From the NCBI RefSeq assembly GCF_000002235.5, contig NW_022145601.1:3717563-3781562 (forward strand): 64,000 nucleotides of DNA, given 5' to 3'. The translations under genes were made by a program, and so were the position numbers. Positions within the stretch are counted from its first letter, which is position 1. Every line of letters starts with the position of its first letter. The notes under the pieces are model-generated. The model was not told the DNA's origin. It did not search any database and saw only the letters and a list, made by a program, of their open reading frames with translations. This DNA is from Strongylocentrotus purpuratus (lineage: Eukaryota > Echinodermata > Echinoidea > Camarodonta > Strongylocentrotidae). Positions 59,338-64,000 of this stretch are shown here, piece after piece.

Positions 59338-61751
59338 ATGTTCAACAAGATAGTCACGATCTTGGTCATCGCATCGTCAGCTGTGATGCTGCCGGTCCTA
59401 CCGGGCTGCCAAGCCGGAGGGTGTGGGTGTCCTCCCCTGTGGACAGCCTTCCAGAATAACTGCTACAGGTAAGCATACATAATTTAAAAAAAGATTATGC
59501 AAATAACGATTATGATAATAATGATAGTAATAATAATAATAATAATGATGATATTAATAATGATAATAATGATGATGATAATGGTAATAATAATAATTAA
59601 CAAAAATCATTATAGTACTAATGATAATAGTCATATTGGTAAAGCGCCTAATACTGCGTTTCTATAGTGAATGTGGATATTCAAAGCGTTTACATTGTAA
59701 TGATTACCCCGGTCATTGGATTCATTTGCTAATCTGCACATGATAGTGCACACGTTCAACTTCGGGGGGGGGGGGGGGATAATCCGGCGTGCGCCATTTT
59801 ACAAGCGCACACTTGCCAATCAAATCACATTAATGTTCGCATCCTACCGGGTACCTACCTATTAAATACTTGGTAAATGTAGATAATTGTCTTGTCAAAG
59901 GACATTAGTACCGTGGTGGGATTCGAACCGCCAACTACGGGATCTACATTGATGTATCCACTAGACCACGACACCTCTATAGATCAGGAGACTAACACAT
60001 TTCAGTTTTCAAAAGAACCTTGAGTTCTTGTAAAATCGAAGAATAATTTGTGGGATTTGTCATTCATGTTACGTCCGTTTGGAAAATATAGAATGTGTAT
60101 GAAAAGGAGTGCTCTTGCCCTCATATTCAAAATGACATGAAATGGCTCAGGTGTTTGGACCAAACAGTCTTGCCACCAGTGTGAGAAGACCTATATAACC
60201 ACTTACGTGTACATTATATTTGCCCCCCCCCCCTCCTCGAGCGTGCGCAAAACAAAATTTATGAAAATAGAAATACGGCAAAACCATAAACATGGGCTGC
60301 GTTTTGAATGGAAGTCCCTAATAATGGGTAATATTTTCTGCCAAAATGACCTTTATAATAATAATAATGATATTGGATATTTATATAGCGCACATATCCA
60401 CCATGCATGGTGCTCAAGACCCTTATAAATAGGTATGGGTTTAGACGCTTCAGCCGCACACCCCCGTCCAAATTAAATCTGAGTACCCCGCCCTCGGGTG
60501 GCTTTTTCCTGCATATGGATATGGCTAATTTCTTATGAATTCGGTGATTCCGTAACCCTTAAGAACACTCACTACATCATTTTTTTGTTTTTATTCGTAT
60601 TTAATATTTTACCTATTTGACCTATGTATTTCTGTGTTTCCTACCTCGATTTGTGTGTAAGAGGGTTGATCTACTTTGCCGATAAATGGGTAAAGTTCTC
60701 GCACTATAGATTTCTAGAGTTATTTTTACTATTTAAATGTATTCCTGAACATTGCCGCGCCGGCATGATAATTATAGATACAGTTTTGGGAGAATACGAA
60801 CAATTGAAGCAAGTTAACTTCTTTAAAGGCAGTGTAGTCTTCTGACACTACTTCAGATTTACATCTTTAAGGTAAACAAAAAATCTTTCAGATTCATTTG
60901 GAATATTGTCATGTTCCTAATTTCTCGCTAGGTATTTCTCGGTGAAAAACATTACTTGGCATGGAGCTGAGATGCACTGCTCTGGTTTCTCCGTTCCTTG
61001 TTCTGATGTTGACTCTACCATCAGCCTTGGACATCTCACTTCTATCCATTCGAAAGAAGAGATGACCTTTCTTTCAGTGCTTTATGAAAGTATCCGCAGT
61101 AAAGTGGTACGCCTTTTCCTGTCCAAAGCAGCATATCATTATTTTCTTCTCTATGTTCATACTAACAAAGTACTCAAATAATGAGTACATATAATTATGT
61201 AAATGGGTTTAAAATGCAAAGTAACTAAAGGAAGAGGGCATAAATCTCATTAAGAATAAGTTTGTGTAGGGTTCTCTTGTATATAGAAGAGAAAGGCGAA
61301 GAAATTACGAGAAGAAAGGGAAATGGATCATGAGTAAAGATAAAGGAAACGTTTTGCAACAAATTTCATGTTAGGCACTGATCTGCATGGATTCATTATT
61401 GATAATGAAATGGCAAGATTGAAACAAATACGACTTCTAGAATGATCCTATAAACGGATGTATAATCAGCAGAGGCACAGTCCCAGCCAACGAGTAAAGA
61501 GAAAGATCCATGTCCTGATTAGGGCTATAGTTAATTCTAAAATCAAAATCAATTTCGAAACTGCGTTAAGATCGAATAGGGGTATATGATAGTAAGTTTC
61601 CATTGGCCTATTAAATTATCATCATATTATGTTGTTCCCCATTTTTGATAATTTATATTTGCTTTATACGTATTAATATGTAAGGCACTCTCTATAAATG
61701 GTTTTTATGTGATCACCCTATACGGTATGAACTTCCCTACTTGTTTTCTCT

Positions 61752-61786
<35 letters not shown>

Positions 61787-62113
61787 ATACTCTTTCTCTC
61801 TTGTTTCCCCACCCTTTCCTTGCTTTATCCCCTTTTAAATAAATGCTACACACATTTTTGTTAATAGGTTACATCCACTACCTTTGTATGGATCGGTCTG
61901 CATGACCAGACTACGGAAGCCAGCTGGGAATGGAGTGACGGCTCGAGCCTAGACTATGAGAACTGGAAGAGTGGACAGCCTAACAACTTTGGTGGAAACC
62001 AGGACTGCACCTTGTTCGGTCCGTCCTATAATTGGCATGATTTCCCTTGTGATTCGGACGGTGACAGTCAATACCATGGGTCAGCTTATGTGTGTAAACT
62101 ACCACAGTGGTAA
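59338..62113 (+). CDS. Secreted C-type lectin B, paralogue of lectin A, 3 exons, 183 aa
   Basis: Same architecture as lectin A: exons 59338-59468, 60932-61106 and 61868-62113, with identical splice phases. Exon 1 is nearly identical (MFNKIVTILVIASSAVMLPV signal, then CGCPPLWTAFQNNCYR), and exon 2 differs mainly by W-H instead of W-L in TWHGAEMHC. Exon 3 is more diverged: GLHDQTTEAS, LDYENWKSGQPNNFGGNQDC and YNWHDFPCDSDGDS, ending AYVCKLPQW-stop. The calcium-site WND has become WHD and the preceding loop is two residues shorter, so calcium-dependent sugar binding may be weakened. Introns are far shorter than in lectin A because several insertions are absent. A CT tract at 61755-61783 precedes the last acceptor. 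Recent duplication is evident from near-identical introns and flanks. Confidence 0.93.
59912..59975 (-). repeat. tRNA-like sequence in lectin B intron 1
   Basis: Counterpart of 37321-37385: GGTGTCGTGGTCTAGTGGAT on minus, with B-box GGTTCGAATCCCACCACGG. Shared by both paralogues; acceptor-stem pairing is poor. Confidence 0.6.
60355..60470 (+). repeat. Dispersed TATATAGCGCACATATCCACC-type repeat
   Basis: Preceded by ATAATAATAATGAT, the segment TATTTATATAGCGCACATAT followed by GGTGCTCAAGACCC resembles a very common short interspersed repeat of marine invertebrates. A weaker relative (TGTATAGCGCCATTTATC) lies near 12960. It is present only in lectin B intron 1. Confidence 0.55.
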
Positions 62114-62920
62114 TGTGTGTAAACTACCACAGTGGTAATGTGTGTAAACTATCACAGTGGTAATGCGTATAAACATCCACGGTGGTAATATTTGTAAATT
62201 ACCACAAATTGAAATTGAAATTAACATTGAAATTAAGTATATGTTGTCCATTTTGAAACTTCTTTTTCATTGGTAAAAGTTTACAGAGATCAATTTACTA
62301 AAAGAAATACTCATAATCATAAACAGTTACAGTAAAGGTAAACTAAATTCATAATAGCTTTAGTTGGGTAAGTTACATGAAATAAGTTTCGTATGATGAG
62401 GATGCCGGCAGTGCAAGATAGTTGAAGAGGACCAAAGGTAGGTCTACGCAGAGGAGATGGGTAGAGCATTGAAGAACAGATAGATAGAAAAAGAGATTGT
62501 AGATGATAATAAAAAAGGAAAAGGATAGATGGATATATGGATATTATGTGGATATAAAATTATGTGTAAATTACTACAGTGGCAATGTCTGGCAACTACA
62601 ACAATGTTGAAATGTTTTAAGCACTACAGTGTGTAAACGATCACAATGTTAATCATGTGTAAGCGACCACAGTGGGAATATGTAATCGACCACAATGTTG
62701 ATGTTTGTATTACTATTATAGTATTAAATACACTATAATAGTGTATGATGTGTAAATGACCACTGTGGTAATGTGTATAAACTATCACAGTGGTGATCAG
62801 GCGCGTACGCAGGATTTTTTCAAGGGGGGGGGGGGGGGCTTAACATTTATAAATCGGACCGAAAATTTCGCAACAACTCAGCCAGCCGCTGAATAAGCGG
62901 GGGGGGGGGGGGTGGTAAGA

Positions 62921-62955
<35 letters not shown>

Positions 62956-63270
62956 GTCTCGAAATTCGAAAAATTGACATTTTGCTCCGTTGAAGGGGGG
63001 GGGGGGGGGGGTAAGGTCACCTTTTTTAGGTCAGCCAAGGGAATTTTTTTTTTTTATTATTTAAAAAAACAAAACAAAACAATCAAGGGGGTGGGAGTAT
63101 TAGGGGGGTTATGGGGGGTTTATACACATAAAAATACCCAACCCCCCCCCCCTGTTTACGCGCCTGGTGGTTATATGTGTAAACGGACTAAATTTTGATG
63201 TGTTTTAAATACTACAGTGGTAATGTGTGTAAGCGACCACTGTAGATTACCACAATGGTGATGTGTGTAA
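62085..63270 (+). repeat. CCACAGTGG minisatellite in 3' flank of lectin B
   Basis: Three nearly perfect 25-bp units run from the last codons of exon 3 (62091-62165), followed by degenerate units. A poly-G MITE (62798-63166) interrupts the array. Confidence 0.9.
62798..63166 (+). mobile_element. hAT-like poly-G MITE in lectin B 3' flank
   Basis: Termini CAGGCGCGTACGCAGGATTT and GTTTACGCGCCTG, flanked by GTGGTGAT and GTGGTTAT (7 of 8). The lectin A flank has an uninterrupted counterpart near 41970 (CACAGCGGTAATATGTG). The element is 369 bp with the same interior as the 37700 copy. Confidence 0.9.
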
Positions 63271-63371
63271 GCAAACAATAAATAGTGTGTGCTAATGACC
63301 AGAGTGGTCGTTGACATAATCAATAACAGTTGCCTTTAAGGTAAATCAGATGTATCATTTTAAGAATCGTG

Positions 63372-63858
63372 TACAACAAAGAGAGAGAAAGAGCGGTGGT
63401 AGAGGGAAGGAGAGAGCGAAGGGTAGTGAGCAACAAAGAGAAACAAAGATAGAAAAGGATCTCTTAATGAAAGAATGGAAGAAAGGATGATGAAATGGGA
63501 GAGATAGAAAAGTAGGAGAAGGAGCGGAGAGTTAGAGAGAGAGAGAGAGAGAGAAAGCAAGATATATACAGAGAAAGATGGGGAGAGAGAGAGAGAGAGA
63601 GAGAGATAGAAAAGGAGAGTGAGTGCGAGAAGGTAAGAGAGATAGTTAGAGAGAGAAAGAGCGGTATTAGAGGGAAGGAGAGAGCGAAGGGTAGTGAGCA
63701 ACAAAGACAAACAAAGATAGAAAAGGATCTATTAATGAAACAATGGAAGAAAGGATGATGAAATGGGAGAGATAGAAATGTAGGAGAAGGGGAGGAGAGT
63801 TAGAGAGAAAGCGAGAGAGAAAGAGAGAGAAAGCAAGATATTTAGAGAGAAAGATGGG

Positions 63859-63889
<31 letters not shown>

Positions 63890-64000
63890 AGAGAGACAGA
63901 TGAAATAAGATATATGACAGAAGAAAAAGAGATAGAGAGAGAGCGAGAGGGAGAGAGAGAGAGAGAGATAGAAAAGGAGAGTGAGTGCGAGAAGGTAAGA
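63372..64000. repeat. GA-rich macrosatellite downstream of lectin B (runs off window)
   Basis: Homologous to 42232-43085: units contain GAGAGCGAAGGGTAGTGAGC and AGGATCTATTAATGAAA, and the last unit restarts at the window end (GAGTGCGAGAAGGTAAGA). Confidence 0.9.

Overview
The window is nuclear DNA from an animal, most likely an echinoderm and probably a sea urchin. This is inferred, not searched: genes are split by GT-AG introns, composition is AT-rich, and (GA)n/(CT)n tracts, poly-G-bearing MITEs and palindromic repeats are very dense. The gene set also fits: echinoidin-like secreted C-type lectins, a CHST15-like sulfotransferase, an intronless orphan rhodopsin-type GPCR and a secreted neutral lipase. 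Another ambulacrarian or marine invertebrate cannot be excluded.

Layout. 1-15 kb holds no host gene I can support. It has LINE reverse-transcriptase scraps (about 3.17 and 6.13 kb), a 76-bp satellite (3.5-5.1 kb), a three-copy dispersed repeat, and several terminal-inverted-repeat (TIR) elements. At 15.4 kb (minus) is one orphan exon encoding the C-terminus of a CPPED1-like metallophosphatase. 22.7-27.9 kb (minus) is a four-exon pancreatic-lipase-family gene with a complete catalytic triad but almost no lid. 28-33 kb is mostly nested poly-G hAT-like MITEs. 33-43 kb and 58.8-64 kb form a C-type lectin cluster: a broken third copy (only the 3' half of its last exon, at 33.9 kb) and two intact three-exon paralogues (35.6-41.0 kb, called lectin A, and 59.3-62.1 kb, called lectin B), all on plus. 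Between the intact copies lie an intronless GPCR (45.2-46.4 kb, plus) and a seven-exon type II membrane sulfotransferase (48.4-57.5 kb, minus) whose exon phases all join to give 552 residues.

The most rewarding aspect is the comparison of lectin A with lectin B. The duplication supplies empty sites for several elements present in only one copy: a TA-flanked fold-back, a TTAA-flanked TIR element, TA-flanked mariner-like MITEs and two hAT-like poly-G MITEs. The last codons of the lectin (KLPQW-stop) are also the first unit of a long degenerate 25-bp minisatellite in the 3' flank of all three copies, and a 15-bp minisatellite abuts the broken copy with an open frame through both.

Functionally, the lectins (secreted glycan recognition), the sulfotransferase (Golgi glycosaminoglycan sulfation), the lipase (secreted) and the GPCR (plasma membrane) do not form an obvious pathway. 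The window reads as a rapidly rearranging invertebrate gene neighbourhood. No CRISPR array, rRNA gene or retrovirus-like element was recognised.
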